This document shows, piece by piece, positions 10,310 to 24,180 of a DNA stretch of 64,000 nt (position 1 is the stretch's first letter; every line of letters begins with the position of its first letter). Source of the DNA: Trifolium pratense (Eukaryota > Streptophyta > Magnoliopsida > Fabales > Fabaceae). The notes under the pieces are model-generated. The model had not been told where the DNA came from and searched no databases. It saw only the letters and a program-made list of their open reading frames with translations. Made by a program: the position numbers and the translations under genes. The stretch is from the NCBI RefSeq assembly GCF_020283565.1, contig NC_060064.1, forward strand, positions 12,048,337 through 12,112,336, read 5' to 3'.

Positions 10310-11529
10310 CAGGATGAGTTCTGTTGTTGACACAACAGTGTTATCGATTGTGTTTACGACGGCGTTGGTCCGGGTACCGTGTTGAGTGGTTTGGCGTTAC
10401 TGAGAAGAGGTTTCGTCTTGGAGGGTATTATGGAGGCTATTTTTGACGTAATTTTTCGCTATTTGAGGAACAATTTGTTGGTTTTGCTCTACGTATGAGA
10501 GTCTTGCTGCTTGCTGTTGTAGTAGAGTTAGCATTGTTGAGAGCATGTCATTTGTTTGCTGTTCTTGAGAGGTCCGTCTAGGCAGGTTTTTGATATGAAC
10601 TCCCGTTGCCTGTTGTCAGTGGCGTCCTTGAGTTTTTGGAGGCTCTGTGCAAAATATAAAAGTGGTCCTTTAATAAAAAAAAACTTAATTTTTTTTATAA
10701 AAGACCATCATTGATTTAAATTGCAAATAACATAAAAATATAATCATTCTTGTAATTAACATAAAAAAGATTCATAGTCTATCAGTAATTAACTTTGGGA
10801 GAAAAAGAATGATGGAAATTGGGAAAGTCAAATTGTGATTTTTAATTTCAAATTTTAGAAACCCTAACTTGTAAAATTTAATTTTTACCTTTGTTTCAAC
10901 TTTAATGGAGTTTTTGAGAATAGAATGAGCCAAAGAGGAGTAGGTTAAGGCCACCGGTAATGGTGTCGGTGGCAGGCTGCCGGTGATGGTGATGAATTAA
11001 TGGAGTTTTTGAAATATAGGAGAGTTGTTTACCGTAAAAAAAAAAAAAAACAAAAAAGGAGGAGTTGTTTTGATCGTACTCATACATACCTTCTTTTTCT
11101 ATTCTGCTACTTTTTTTTTTCAGTAGAAAAACAGGTTGGGCCTTATTTACAACATGTTGTAATATAAATAATTAATTTTTACACCCCCTAACTTACTAAC
11201 ACTACTACCCTATAATTTTTTTTTGTGGCCCTCATTTTTAAGAGGCCTTGTTCGATGGCCCATGTCGCACATGGGTCTGCGCCGCCCCTGCCTGTTGTCG
11301 AGTTTGAAGGGGAGTTTGGTGATTGTGATTTTGGCTTAAGGAAAGCATGTATAGATGAGAAGATGTTGTTGACCGGTACCGAAATTTAAGTGGCAAACTG
11401 AGGAAGTTGGTCTCCTTGAGTATTGATAGGTTCCAGAGAAGCTTCCACATCATGAATGTTTGAATGTTCAGCTTAGTTAGCTAAAGCTATAGCTCTGTTG
11501 CGTGTAAAGGGTCTGTCGGTTCTAGACAT
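10310..11529 (-). pseudogene. Ty3/gypsy gag N-terminal remnant, split by a hAT element
   Basis: On the minus strand a gag-like reading starts with MSRTDRPFTRNRAIALAN, passes a stop and continues through a polar, glutamine-rich region. It resumes below the hAT insertion (10617-11290) with stops. Just upstream, at about 11645-11668, the minus strand reads TGGCGCCGTCTGCGAGC, resembling the primer-binding region common in plant gypsy elements. Protease, reverse transcriptase and integrase are absent. The identification rests on layout and resemblance. Confidence 0.45.
10617..11290. mobile_element. Non-autonomous hAT element (674 bp)
   Basis: Ends CAGTGGCGTCC and GCGCCGCCCCTG form imperfect terminal inverted repeats (CAGKGGCG type). 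Identical 8-bp duplications CCTGTTGT flank it (10609-10616 and 11291-11298), as expected for hAT transposition. There is no transposase; the inside is AT-rich. It interrupts a gypsy gag fragment and so is younger than it. Confidence 0.85.
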
Positions 11530-11668
11530 AGTTTTTCATAGAGGTTTTCTTTGAGAAGGTGGTGGTTCCTTTTTCTTTTTTTTAAAAGAAAGGTGATTTC
11601 TTTGAAAGAAAGGTTCGGTACTGATTTTTCTAAATAAATCAGCTCGCAGACGGCGCCACTGAACTAGG

Positions 11669-12170
11669 CGTTCAGAAATGGATGAGCTGAATGGGTCAAC
11701 TTCTGAATAAGCGACATCTTAGCTAGTGGTAGAGTATTGATGATGGTTGTGATAGTTTGACGATTTCGGCCTTAAAGCGTTGGGGGAAGGGTACATGCAG
11801 TCATGTTAGCACTCCGACGCTCAAGTCAATATACGAAAGAGGTTTAAAAAGTGTAAATGGAGGCGCAGAGTATCATACCTAGGGATTGATGTATGATCGT
11901 TTATATATGAGACGATATTATGGTTTACAGTACCGTGGGGTCCCCCATGTGGAGTGGATCAGCCACAGATAACACATTTATTGTCCTTTCGTACGAGCAC
12001 TTGAGCACGATTTAGGCTCTTCACCTTTGGTTCTTGCTCGTTTGTATGCTTCTAGTGGTGGCATTGCCACATGCTAATTCTTATCTCATTTTTATGGACC
12101 TTATCGTATGTTGGACCTTTAGCGGATCCAAAACACATTCATTGGCGGCAAGCCTGACACTTGTAAATTT
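11669..12170 (-). mobile_element. Probable gypsy 5' LTR remnant
   Basis: This region immediately precedes, on the minus strand, the primer-binding-like TGGCGCCGTC sequence and the gag fragment, and is GC-richer than its surroundings. I infer that it is the LTR of that element; the outer end and a matching LTR were not found. Between here and 12690 there are only low-complexity A-rich and GAA-rich stretches. Confidence 0.35.
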
Positions 12171-13613
12171 TAGGGTTTAAGCTCTGGTATTTTTTTTTTT
12201 TTTTGTATTTTAGGATTTGGTTTAGCGTAAAATTGAGACTTTTAAGAGTTATTTAGAGCAAACTTGAAATTTTTTTTATTCAACACAAAATCAAGGGACA
12301 CCCAAAATTAGAAGAACACGCTATAACTATGGTTCATTTCAATAGAAAAAGAAGAAGAAACTCCTTTCTAAACCATGAAACCACCCTCAAACCATCAAAT
12401 TTAGGAAGAAAAAATATTTTGAAGTAGCAAAGGGAGAAAAAACAAAAAAGAAGAAGAATTCAAGGAAAATGAAAGATCTCGGTTAGAAGTTAAAAAAACA
12501 AAAGGAAGTAAACAAAGATGAAGAATGTATGATGGAACAAGAAATGATGAACACAAGGAAGGAAGGAAGATGAGAAGAACATGATGAAGACTGTTCAAGA
12601 AGAAAAATGAAGAATGAGGTAACAAGGTTGACGGCTGAAAAGTGATTTGCAAACATCTTTCGAAAATTAGGGTTATAGGTGGGTTTGGGCTTAGTTATAG
12701 TAAAACGTGATAAAATTATTTTTTTGTTGGCCCAAGTAAAACAACTACTATAAACATTACTAACTACTAGTATAAACAACTAATCCAATTAAAACTAAAC
12801 ATAGAAACAAAAATTACAACTTTTTTAAGTAAAAAAAAAGTACAACTTTTTTCTTCGGAAGGTATACAAGAGTTGGGATAATTAAACTCTTTTAATATAA
12901 TATAGTATATTTTTTTGCTTTATTATTATTTTATATATTATTTAAAACATATAAATATATATATTTAACTAAAAACGGTCACCCGGTTGCACCCCGGTCC
13001 GACCGATTGAACCTTGAACCGATAAGCTCATTGGTTCGATGACCGGTCTGGTTCTGATTACCTTGGCACCACTACTAGCATTGAAAACTCATCACAACCA
13101 CCATATCTCAGCATTGAATGATATATGCAGACCGTACAACAAACTGTTTTCCATATTTAATTTCTTAGAATCGTAAATCTTAATTTACTTGATTTCTTAG
13201 ACCGTACGCTTTTTGTCTTTCACTTATCAAACGAGGAGAGAAACCAATTGTCCATTTCGCTGTTGTGTTGCGTTGCATGTGTTTGTCTTTTTTATAAAAA
13301 TAATAATTATTGAGTATATTGTAAAAAAAAAAAAAAAAAATAAAATAAAATAAATTAATGAGTATATATTTTCAAAGTGACATTTGAATTGTCTTTTCAT
13401 AAACTCATCTCTCTTCACCCCCTCTATCTCACTCAATAGATTCTTTTGAAACAACATTTCAATTTTTAGCGGCTTTACTTTTGCATACTAGTACCACTAC
13501 TAGCATTGAAAACTCATCACAACCATCATATCTTCTTTTTCTCTTATTGCATATCTCTCTCTCAAAATATCATTTGCTTCTTCTCCTTTACGTTTTTTTT
13601 ACCTCAGTAAAAT

Positions 13614-14327
13614 ATGAGTCATCGGAGAGCTCAAGGGTCTTCAAGTAGGATCCGTGGTGAAGGTTCTTCAAGTTCTTCAAGCAACCAATCAGTGAAAAGG
13701 GCGCACTACTGGTTGTATTAAAATATGACCAACCAAAAATGCAATACACAAATGATGATTGCATTAAAATAAAAAATCACCTAATGACTCGTTTTCAATT
13801 TCCAAAAAACACCATAAAAACGTTGTTTGATCAGAGGAAGACAGTGGGAATAGTTGTTGGTTTAAAAAGTAGCCATTTAGAGAAAGTGATAATAGAATTC
13901 ATTGAAGATACAAAGAGTGGAGACTGTGCTTTATATTAGTGGTCATTGTTCAAGATTAGAGGAAGATCCACAGGATGTGCATGTAGGTCTTCTTGGAGTT
14001 AATTATAAACTTGTACCATGTAATTTTTTTTTTGTTAATTTATATACTATGAATCGATTTTTGTTAAACAACATTATTAATTAATTAATTTATAATTTAT
14101 TGTTGATCATATCAAAGAAGCAATGAATAGATTGAATAAAGATAATAAATTTATTGCTGTTTGTTGTTAATGTTTGTTTTGGAGGAGGTTTTGATGAAAC
14201 GTATAATGAAAAAATTACTATGCTCTTAGCTTCAAAAAGAACAGAAGAGTCACATGGTAATGCAGAAATTGGTTCGTACTTCACAACTTGTTTTGTGGAC
14301 TACATTGAGAAGCATCATATTCATTAA
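13614..14327 (+). pseudogene. Caspase-fold (metacaspase-like) pseudogene, unit 1 (type A)
   Basis: Translation in three frames gives a peptidase C14-like domain in the order expected for a plant metacaspase or caspase p20 protein. It has a serine-rich N-terminus, KYDQPKMQYTND, TLFDQRKTVG and EKVIIEFIEDTKSGD; then, in another frame, the catalytic-histidine block as ISGHCSRLEEDPQD; then, in a third frame, the block around the catalytic cysteine as VNVCFGGGFDETYN. A 2-nt shift near KRA, a 1-nt shift before the histidine block and another before the cysteine block destroy the frame. Type A copies also change SGHG to SGHC and the Asp before the Cys motif to Asn. A short AT-rich, intron-like stretch lies between the two blocks. 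It ends at an array junction. Confidence 0.75.
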
Positions 14328-15249
14328 CAAAGTTTAGTTATAGTAAAACATGATAAAATTACTTTTTGTTGGTCCAAGTAAAACAACTACTATAAACATT
14401 ACTAGTTACTAGTATAAACAACTAATCCAATTAAAACTAAACATAGAAACAAAAATTACAACTTTTTTAAGTAAAAAAATGGTACAACTTTTTTCTTCGG
14501 AAGGTATACAAGAGTTGGGATAATTAAACTCTTTTAATATAATATAGTGTATTTTTTTTGCTTTATTATTATTTTATATATTATTTAAAACATATAAATA
14601 TATATATTTTTAACTAAAAACGGTCACCCGGTTGAACCCCGGTCCGACCGATTGAACCTTGAACCAGTAAGCTCACTGGTTCGATGACCGGTCCGGTTCT
14701 GATTACCTTGGCACCACTACTAGCATTGAAAACCCATCACAACCACCATATCTTAGCATTGAATGATATATGCAGACCGTACAACAAACTGTTTTCCATA
14801 TTTAATTTCTTAGAATCGTAAATCTTAATTTACTTGATTTCTTAGACCGTACGTTTTTTGTCTTTCACTTATTAAACGAGGAGAGAAACCAATTGTCCAT
14901 TTCACTGTTGTGTTGCGTTGCGTGTGTTTGTCTTTTTTATAAAAATAATAATTACTGAGTATATTGTAAAAAAAATAAAAAAAAATAATTACTAAGTATA
15001 TATTTTCAAAGTGACATTTGAATTGTCTTTTCATAAACTCATCTCTCTCCACCCCCTCTATATCACTTGAATAGATTCTTTTGAAACAATATTTTAATTT
15101 TTAGCGGCTTTACTTTTGCATACTAGTACCACTACTAGCATTAAAAACTCATCACAACCATCATATCTTCTTTTTCTCTTATTGCATATCTCTCTCTCAA
15201 AATACCATTTGCTTCTTCTCCTTTACGTTTTTTTGTACCTCAGTAAAAT

Positions 15250-15970
15250 ATGAGTCGTCGGAGAGCTCAAGGGTCTTCAAGTAGGATCCCTGGTGAAGGT
15301 TCTTCAAGTTCTTCAAGCAACCAATCAGTGAAACGGGCGCACTACTGGTTGTATTAAAATATGACCAACCAAAAATGCAATTAGCAAATGATGATTGCAT
15401 TAAAATCAAAAATCTCCTAATGACTCGTTTTCAATTTCTAGAAAACACCATAAGAACGTTGTTTGATCAGAGGAAGACATTGGGAATAGTTGCTCGTTTA
15501 ACAAGTAGCCATTTAGAGAAAGTGATAATAGAATTCATTGAAGATACAAAGAGTGGAGACTGTGCTTTATATTAGTGGTCATGGTTCAAGATTAGAGGAA
15601 GATCCACATGATGTGCATATAGGTCTTCTTGGAGTTGATTATAAACTTGTATCGGGTAATTTTTATTTTTTTTTTAATTTATATACTATGAATCGATTTT
15701 TGTTAAACAACATTATTAATTAATTAATTAATTTATAATGTATTGTTGATCATATCAAAGAAGCAATGAATAGATTGAATAAAGATAATAAATTTATTGT
15801 TGTTTGTTATTGATGTTTGTTTTGGAGGAGGTTTTGATGAAACGTATAATGAAAAAATTACTATGCTCTTAGCTTCAAAAAGAACAGAAGAGTCACATGG
15901 TAATGCAGAAATTGGTTCGTACTTCACAACTTGTTTTGTGGACTACATTGAGAAGCATCATATTCATTAA
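15250..15970 (+). pseudogene. Caspase-fold pseudogene, unit 2 (type B)
   Basis: This copy has the same layout and the same frameshifts as unit 1, but keeps the canonical ISGHGSRLEEDPHD histidine block and VIDVCFGGGFDE cysteine block. It is therefore closer to the ancestral protein than type A, yet equally unable to encode it in one frame. It is cut by the array junction after FVDYIEKHHIH. Confidence 0.75.
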
Positions 15971-16896
15971 CAAAGTTTAGTTATAGTAAAACATGATAAA
16001 ATTACTTTTTGTTGGTCCAAGTAAAACAACTACTATAAACATTACTAGTTACTAGTATAAACAACTAATCCAATTAAAACTAAACATAGAAACAAAAATT
16101 ACAACTTTTTTAAGTAAAAAAATGGTACAACTTTTTTCTTCGGAAGGTATACAAGAGTTGGGATAATTAAACTCTTTTAATATAATATAGTATATTTTTT
16201 TGCTTTATTATTATTTTATATATTATTTAAAACATATAAATATATATATTTAACTAAAAACGGTCACCCGGTTGCACCCCGGTCCGACCGATTGAACCTT
16301 GAACCGATAAGCTCATTGGTTCGATGACCGGTCTTGTTCTGATTACCTTGGCACCACTACTAGCATTGAAAACTCATCACAACCACCATATCTCAGCATT
16401 GAATGATATATGCAGACCGTACAACAAACTGTTTTCCATATTTAATTTCTTAGAATCGTAAATCTTAATTTACTTGATTTCTTAGACCGTACGCTTTTTG
16501 TCTTTCACTTATCAAACGAGGAGAGAAACCAATTGTCCATTTCGCTGTTGTGTTGCGTTGCATGTGTTTGTCTTTTTTATAAAAATAATAATTATTGAGT
16601 ATATTGTAAAAAAAAAAAAAAAAAAAAAAAAAATAAATTAATGAGTATATATTTTCAAAGTGACATTTGAATTGTCTTTTCATAAACTCATCTCTCTTCA
16701 CCCCCTCTATCTCACTCAATAGATTCTTTTGAAACAACATTTCAATTTTTAGCGGCTTTACTTTTGCATACTAGTACCACTACTAGCATTGAAAACTCAT
16801 CACAACCATCATATCTTCTTTTTCTCTTATTGCATATCTCTCTCTCAAAATATCATTTGCTTCTTCTCCTTTACGTTTTTTTTACCTCAGTAAAAT

Positions 16897-17610
16897 ATGA
16901 GTCATCGGAGAGCTCAAGGGTCTTCAAGTAGGATCCGTGGTGAAGGTTCTTCAAGTTCTTCAAGCAACCAATCAGTGAAAAGGGCGCACTACTGGTTGTA
17001 TTAAAATATGACCAACCAAAAATGCAATACACAAATGATGATTGCATTAAAATAAAAAATCACCTAATGACTCGTTTTCAATTTCCAAAAAACACCATAA
17101 AAACGTTGTTTGATCAGAGGAAGACAGTGGGAATAGTTGTTGGTTTAAAAAGTAGCCATTTAGAGAAAGTGATAATAGAATTCATTGAAGATACAAAGAG
17201 TGGAGACTGTGCTTTATATTAGTGGTCATTGTTCAAGATTAGAGGAAGATCCACAGGATGTGCATGTAGGTCTTCTTGGAGTTAATTATAAACTTGTACC
17301 ATGTAATTTTTTTTTTGTTAATTTATATACTATGAATCGATTTTTGTTAAACAACATTATTAATTAATTAATTTATAATTTATTGTTGATCATATCAAAG
17401 AAGCAATGAATAGATTGAATAAAGATAATAAATTTATTGCTGTTTGTTGTTAATGTTTGTTTTGGAGGAGGTTTTGATGAAACGTATAATGAAAAAATTA
17501 CTATGCTCTTAGCTTCAAAAAGAACAGAAGAGTCACATGGTAATGCAGAAATTGGTTCGTACTTCACAACTTGTTTTGTGGACTACATTGAGAAGCATCA
17601 TATTCATTAA
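16897..17610 (+). pseudogene. Caspase-fold pseudogene, unit 3 (type A)
   Basis: The short frames of this copy are identical in sequence to those of unit 1, including SGHC and VNVC. The poly-A tract upstream is longer than in unit 1. No copy-specific repair of the frame is seen. Confidence 0.75.
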
Positions 17611-18532
17611 CAAAGTTTAGTTATAGTAAAACATGATAAAATTACTTTTTGTTGGTCCAAGTAAAACAACTACTATAAACATTACTAGTTACTAGTATAA
17701 ACAACTAATCCAATTAAAACTAAACATAGAAACAAAAATTACAACTTTTTTAAGTAAAAAAATGGTACAACTTTTTTCTTCGGAAGGTATACAAGAGTTG
17801 GGATAATTAAACTCTTTTAATATAATATAGTGTATTTTTTTTGCTTTATTATTATTTTATATATTATTTAAAACATATAAATATATATATTTTTAACTAA
17901 AAACGGTCACCCGGTTGAACCCCGGTCCGACCGATTGAACCTTGAACCAGTAAGCTCACTGGTTCGATGACCGGTCCGGTTCTGATTACCTTGGCACCAC
18001 TACTAGCATTGAAAACCCATCACAACCACCATATCTTAGCATTGAATGATATATGCAGACCGTACAACAAACTGTTTTCCATATTTAATTTCTTAGAATC
18101 GTAAATCTTAATTTACTTGATTTCTTAGACCGTACGTTTTTTGTCTTTCACTTATTAAACGAGGAGAGAAACCAATTGTCCATTTCACTGTTGTGTTGCG
18201 TTGCGTGTGTTTGTCTTTTTTATAAAAATAATAATTACTGAGTATATTGTAAAAAAAATAAAAAAAAATAATTACTAAGTATATATTTTCAAAGTGACAT
18301 TTGAATTGTCTTTTCATAAACTCATCTCTCTCCACCCCCTCTATATCACTTGAATAGATTCTTTTGAAACAATATTTTAATTTTTAGCGGCTTTACTTTT
18401 GCATACTAGTACCACTACTAGCATTAAAAACTCATCACAACCATCATATCTTCTTTTTCTCTTATTGCATATCTCTCTCTCAAAATACCATTTGCTTCTT
18501 CTCCTTTACGTTTTTTTGTACCTCAGTAAAAT

Positions 18533-19253
18533 ATGAGTCGTCGGAGAGCTCAAGGGTCTTCAAGTAGGATCCCTGGTGAAGGTTCTTCAAGTTCTTCAAG
18601 CAACCAATCAGTGAAACGGGCGCACTACTGGTTGTATTAAAATATGACCAACCAAAAATGCAATTAGCAAATGATGATTGCATTAAAATCAAAAATCTCC
18701 TAATGACTCGTTTTCAATTTCTAGAAAACACCATAAGAACGTTGTTTGATCAGAGGAAGACATTGGGAATAGTTGCTCGTTTAACAAGTAGCCATTTAGA
18801 GAAAGTGATAATAGAATTCATTGAAGATACAAAGAGTGGAGACTGTGCTTTATATTAGTGGTCATGGTTCAAGATTAGAGGAAGATCCACATGATGTGCA
18901 TATAGGTCTTCTTGGAGTTGATTATAAACTTGTATCGGGTAATTTTTATTTTTTTTTTAATTTATATACTATGAATCGATTTTTGTTAAACAACATTATT
19001 AATTAATTAATTAATTTATAATGTATTGTTGATCATATCAAAGAAGCAATGAATAGATTGAATAAAGATAATAAATTTATTGTTGTTTGTTATTGATGTT
19101 TGTTTTGGAGGAGGTTTTGATGAAACGTATAATGAAAAAATTACTATGCTCTTAGCTTCAAAAAGAACAGAAGAGTCACATGGTAATGCAGAAATTGGTT
19201 CGTACTTCACAACTTGTTTTGTGGACTACATTGAGAAGCATCATATTCATTAA
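18533..19253 (+). pseudogene. Caspase-fold pseudogene, unit 4 (type B)
   Basis: All short frames match unit 2, with SGHG and VIDVC kept. With unit 3 it forms a 3.28-kb dimer repeating the dimer of units 1 and 2. Confidence 0.75.
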
Positions 19254-19886
19254 CAAAGTTTAGTTATAGTAAAACATGATAAAATTACTTTTTGTTGGTC
19301 CAAGTAAAACAACTACTATAAACATTACTAGTTACTAGTATAAACAACTAATCCAATTAAAACTAAACATAGAAACAAAAATTACAACTTTTTTAAGTAA
19401 AAAAATGGTACAACTTTTTTCTTCGGAAGGTATACAAGAGTTGGGATAATTAAACTCTTTTAATATAATATAGTATATTTTTTTGCTTTATTATTATTTT
19501 ATATATTATTTAAAACATATAAATATATATATTTAACTAAAAACGGTCACCCGGTTGCACCCCGGTCCGACCGATTGAACCTTGAACCGATAAGCTCATT
19601 GGTTCGATGACCGGTCTTGTTCTGATTACCTTGGCACCACTACTAGCATTGAAAACTCATCACAACCACCATATCTCAGCATTGAATGATATATGCAGAC
19701 CGTACAACAAACTGTTTTCCATATTTAATTTCTTAGAATCGTAAATCTTAATTTACTTGATTTCTTAGACCGTACGCTTTTTGTCTTTCACTTATCAAAC
19801 GAGGAGAGAAACCAATTGTCCATTTCGCTGTTGTGTTGCGTTGCATGTGTTTGTCTTTTTTATAAAAATAATAATTATTGAGTATA

Positions 19887-19917
<31 letters not shown>

Positions 19918-20180
19918 TAAATTAATGAGTATATATTTTCAAAGTGACATTTGAATTGTCTTTTCATAAACTCATCTCTCTTCACCCCCTCTATCTCACT
20001 CAATAGATTCTTTTGAAACAACATTTCAATTTTTAGCGGCTTTACTTTTGCATACTAGTACCACTACTAGCATTGAAAACTCATCACAACCATCATATCT
20101 TCTTTTTCTCTTATTGCATATCTCTCTCTCAAAATATCATTTGCTTCTTCTCCTTTACGTTTTTTTTACCTCAGTAAAAT

Positions 20181-20894
20181 ATGAGTCATCGGAGAGCTCA
20201 AGGGTCTTCAAGTAGGATCCGTGGTGAAGGTTCTTCAAGTTCTTCAAGCAACCAATCAGTGAAAAGGGCGCACTACTGGTTGTATTAAAATATGACCAAC
20301 CAAAAATGCAATACACAAATGATGATTGCATTAAAATAAAAAATCACCTAATGACTCGTTTTCAATTTCCAAAAAACACCATAAAAACGTTGTTTGATCA
20401 GAGGAAGACAGTGGGAATAGTTGTTGGTTTAAAAAGTAGCCATTTAGAGAAAGTGATAATAGAATTCATTGAAGATACAAAGAGTGGAGACTGTGCTTTA
20501 TATTAGTGGTCATTGTTCAAGATTAGAGGAAGATCCACAGGATGTGCATGTAGGTCTTCTTGGAGTTAATTATAAACTTGTACCATGTAATTTTTTTTTT
20601 GTTAATTTATATACTATGAATCGATTTTTGTTAAACAACATTATTAATTAATTAATTTATAATTTATTGTTGATCATATCAAAGAAGCAATGAATAGATT
20701 GAATAAAGATAATAAATTTATTGCTGTTTGTTGTTAATGTTTGTTTTGGAGGAGGTTTTGATGAAACGTATAATGAAAAAATTACTATGCTCTTAGCTTC
20801 AAAAAGAACAGAAGAGTCACATGGTAATGCAGAAATTGGTTCGTACTTCACAACTTGTTTTGTGGACTACATTGAGAAGCATCATATTCATTAA
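20181..20894 (+). pseudogene. Caspase-fold pseudogene, unit 5 (type A)
   Basis: This is the third type A copy. Its short frames match units 1 and 3; upstream it shares GGTCTTGTTCTG with unit 3 (unit 1 has GGTCTGGTTCTG), so units 3 and 5 are the closer pair. Confidence 0.75.
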
Positions 20895-21816
20895 CAAAGT
20901 TTAGTTATAGTAAAACATGATAAAATTACTTTTTGTTGGTCCAAGTAAAACAACTACTATAAACATTACTAGTTACTAGTATAAACAACTAATCCAATTA
21001 AAACTAAACATAGAAACAAAAATTACAACTTTTTTAAGTAAAAAAATGGTACAACTTTTTTCTTCGGAAGGTATACAAGAGTTGGGATAATTAAACTCTT
21101 TTAATATAATATAGTGTATTTTTTTTGCTTTATTATTATTTTATATATTATTTAAAACATATAAATATATATATTTTTAACTAAAAACGGTCACCCGGTT
21201 GAACCCCGGTCCGACCGATTGAACCTTGAACCAGTAAGCTCACTGGTTCGATGACCGGTCCGGTTCTGATTACCTTGGCACCACTACTAGCATTGAAAAC
21301 CCATCACAACCACCATATCTTAGCATTGAATGATATATGCAGACCGTACAACAAACTGTTTTCCATATTTAATTTCTTAGAATCGTAAATCTTAATTTAC
21401 TTGATTTCTTAGACCGTACGTTTTTTGTCTTTCACTTATTAAACGAGGAGAGAAACCAATTGTCCATTTCACTGTTGTGTTGCGTTGCGTGTGTTTGTCT
21501 TTTTTATAAAAATAATAATTACTGAGTATATTGTAAAAAAAATAAAAAAAAATAATTACTAAGTATATATTTTCAAAGTGACATTTGAATTGTCTTTTCA
21601 TAAACTCATCTCTCTCCACCCCCTCTATATCACTTGAATAGATTCTTTTGAAACAATATTTTAATTTTTAGCGGCTTTACTTTTGCATACTAGTACCACT
21701 ACTAGCATTAAAAACTCATCACAACCATCATATCTTCTTTTTCTCTTATTGCATATCTCTCTCTCAAAATACCATTTGCTTCTTCTCCTTTACGTTTTTT
21801 TGTACCTCAGTAAAAT

Positions 21817-22537
21817 ATGAGTCGTCGGAGAGCTCAAGGGTCTTCAAGTAGGATCCCTGGTGAAGGTTCTTCAAGTTCTTCAAGCAACCAATCAGTGAAA
21901 CGGGCGCACTACTGGTTGTATTAAAATATGACCAACCAAAAATGCAATTAGCAAATGATGATTGCATTAAAATCAAAAATCTCCTAATGACTCGTTTTCA
22001 ATTTCTAGAAAACACCATAAGAACGTTGTTTGATCAGAGGAAGACATTGGGAATAGTTGCTCGTTTAACAAGTAGCCATTTAGAGAAAGTGATAATAGAA
22101 TTCATTGAAGATACAAAGAGTGGAGACTGTGCTTTATATTAGTGGTCATGGTTCAAGATTAGAGGAAGATCCACATGATGTGCATATAGGTCTTCTTGGA
22201 GTTGATTATAAACTTGTATCGGGTAATTTTTATTTTTTTTTTAATTTATATACTATGAATCAATTTTTGTTAAACAACATTATTAATTAATTAATTAATT
22301 TATAATGTATTGTTGATCATATCAAAGAAGCAATGAATAGATTGAATAAAGATAATAAATTTATTGTTGTTTGTTATTGATGTTTGTTTTGGAGGAGGTT
22401 TTGATGAAACGTATAATGAAAAAATTACTATGCTCTTAGCTTCAAAAAGAACAGAAGAGTCACATGGTAATGCAGAAATTGGTTCGTACTTCACAACTTG
22501 TTTTGTGGACTACATTGAGAAGCATCATATTCATTAA
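21817..22537 (+). pseudogene. Caspase-fold pseudogene, unit 6 (type B)
   Basis: Type B, with a private change (ATGAATCAATTT instead of ATGAATCGATTT) in the intron-like stretch. Otherwise its short frames match units 2 and 4. Confidence 0.75.
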
Positions 22538-23459
22538 CAAAGTTTAGTTATAGTAAAACATGATAAAATTACTTTTTGTTGGTCCAAGTAAAACAACTAC
22601 TATAAACATTACTAGTTACTAGTATAAACAACTAATCCAATTAAAACTAAACATAGAAACAAAAATTACAACTTTTTTAAGTAAAAAAATGGTACAACTT
22701 TTTTCTTCGGAAGGTATACAAGAGTTGGGATAATTAAACTCTTTTAATATAATATAGTGTATTTTTTTTGCTTTATTATTATTTTATATATTATTTAAAA
22801 CATATAAATATATATTTTTTTAACTAAAAACGGTCACCCGGTTGAACCCCGGTCCGACCGATTGAACCTTGAACCGGTAAGCTCACTGGTTCGATGACCG
22901 GTCCGGTTCTGATTACCTTGGCACCACTACTAGCATTGAAAACCCATCACAACCACCATATCTTAGCATTGAATGATATATGCAGACCGTACAACAAACT
23001 GTTTTCCATATTTAATTTCTTAGAATCGTAAATCTTAATTTACTTGATTTCTTAGACCGTACGTTTTTTGTCTTTCACTTATTAAACGAGGAGAGAAACC
23101 AATTGTCCATTTCACTGTTGTGTTGCGTTGCGTGTGTTTGTCTTTTTTATAAAAATAATAATTACTGAGTATATTGTAAAAAAAATAAAAAAAAATAATT
23201 ACTAAGTATATATTTTCAAAGTGACATTTGAATTGTCTTTTCATAAACTCATCTCTCTCCACCCCCTCTATATCACTTGAATAGATTCTTTTGAAACAAT
23301 ATTTTAATTTTTAGCGGCTTTACTTTTGCATACTAGTACCACTACTAGCATTAAAAACTCATCACAACCATCATATCTTCTTTTTCTCTTATTGCATATC
23401 TCTCTCTCAAAATACCATTTGCTTCTTCTCCTTTACGTTTTTTTGTACCTCAGTAAAAT

Positions 23460-24180
23460 ATGAGTCGTCGGAGAGCTCAACGGTCTTCAAGTAGGATCCC
23501 TGGTGAAGGTTCTTCAAGTTCTTCAAGCAACCAATCAGTGAAACGGGCGCACTACTGGTTGTATTAAAATATGACCAACCAAAAATGCAATTAGCAAATG
23601 ATGATTGCATTAAAATCAAAAATCTCCTAATGACTCGTTTTCAATTTCTAGAAAACACCATAAGAACGTTGTTTGATCAGAGGAAGACATTGGGAATAGT
23701 TGCTCGTTTAACAAGTAGCCATTTAGAGAAAGTGATAATAGAATTCATTGAAGATACAAAGAGTGGAGATTGTGCTTTATATTAGTGGTCATGGTTCAAG
23801 ATTAGAGGAAGATCCACATAATGTGCATATAGGTCTTCTTGGAGTTGATTATAAACTTGTATCGGGTAATTTTTATTTTTTTTTTAATTTATATACTATG
23901 AATCGATTTTTGTTAAACAACATTATTAATTAATTAATTAATTTATAATGTATTGTTGATCATATCAAAGAAGCAATGAATAGATTGAATAAAGATAATA
24001 AATTTATTGTTGTTTGTTATTGATGTTTGTTTTGGAGGAGGTTTTGATGAAACGTATAATGAAAAAATTACTATGCTCTTAGTTTCAAAAAGAACAGAAG
24101 AGTCACATGGTAACGCAGAAATTGGTTCGTACTTCACAAATTGTTTTGTGGACTACATTGAGAAGCATCATATTCATTAA
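23460..24180 (+). pseudogene. Caspase-fold pseudogene, unit 7 (type B)
   Basis: Type B following another type B, which breaks the A-B alternation. It has private substitutions (GAGCTCAACGG near the start, GATTGTGC, CACATAATG, AGTTTCAAA) and resembles unit 8 in ACAAATTGTTTTGTGG near its end. It looks like a recombination point between the repeated dimers and the diverged border unit. Confidence 0.75.
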
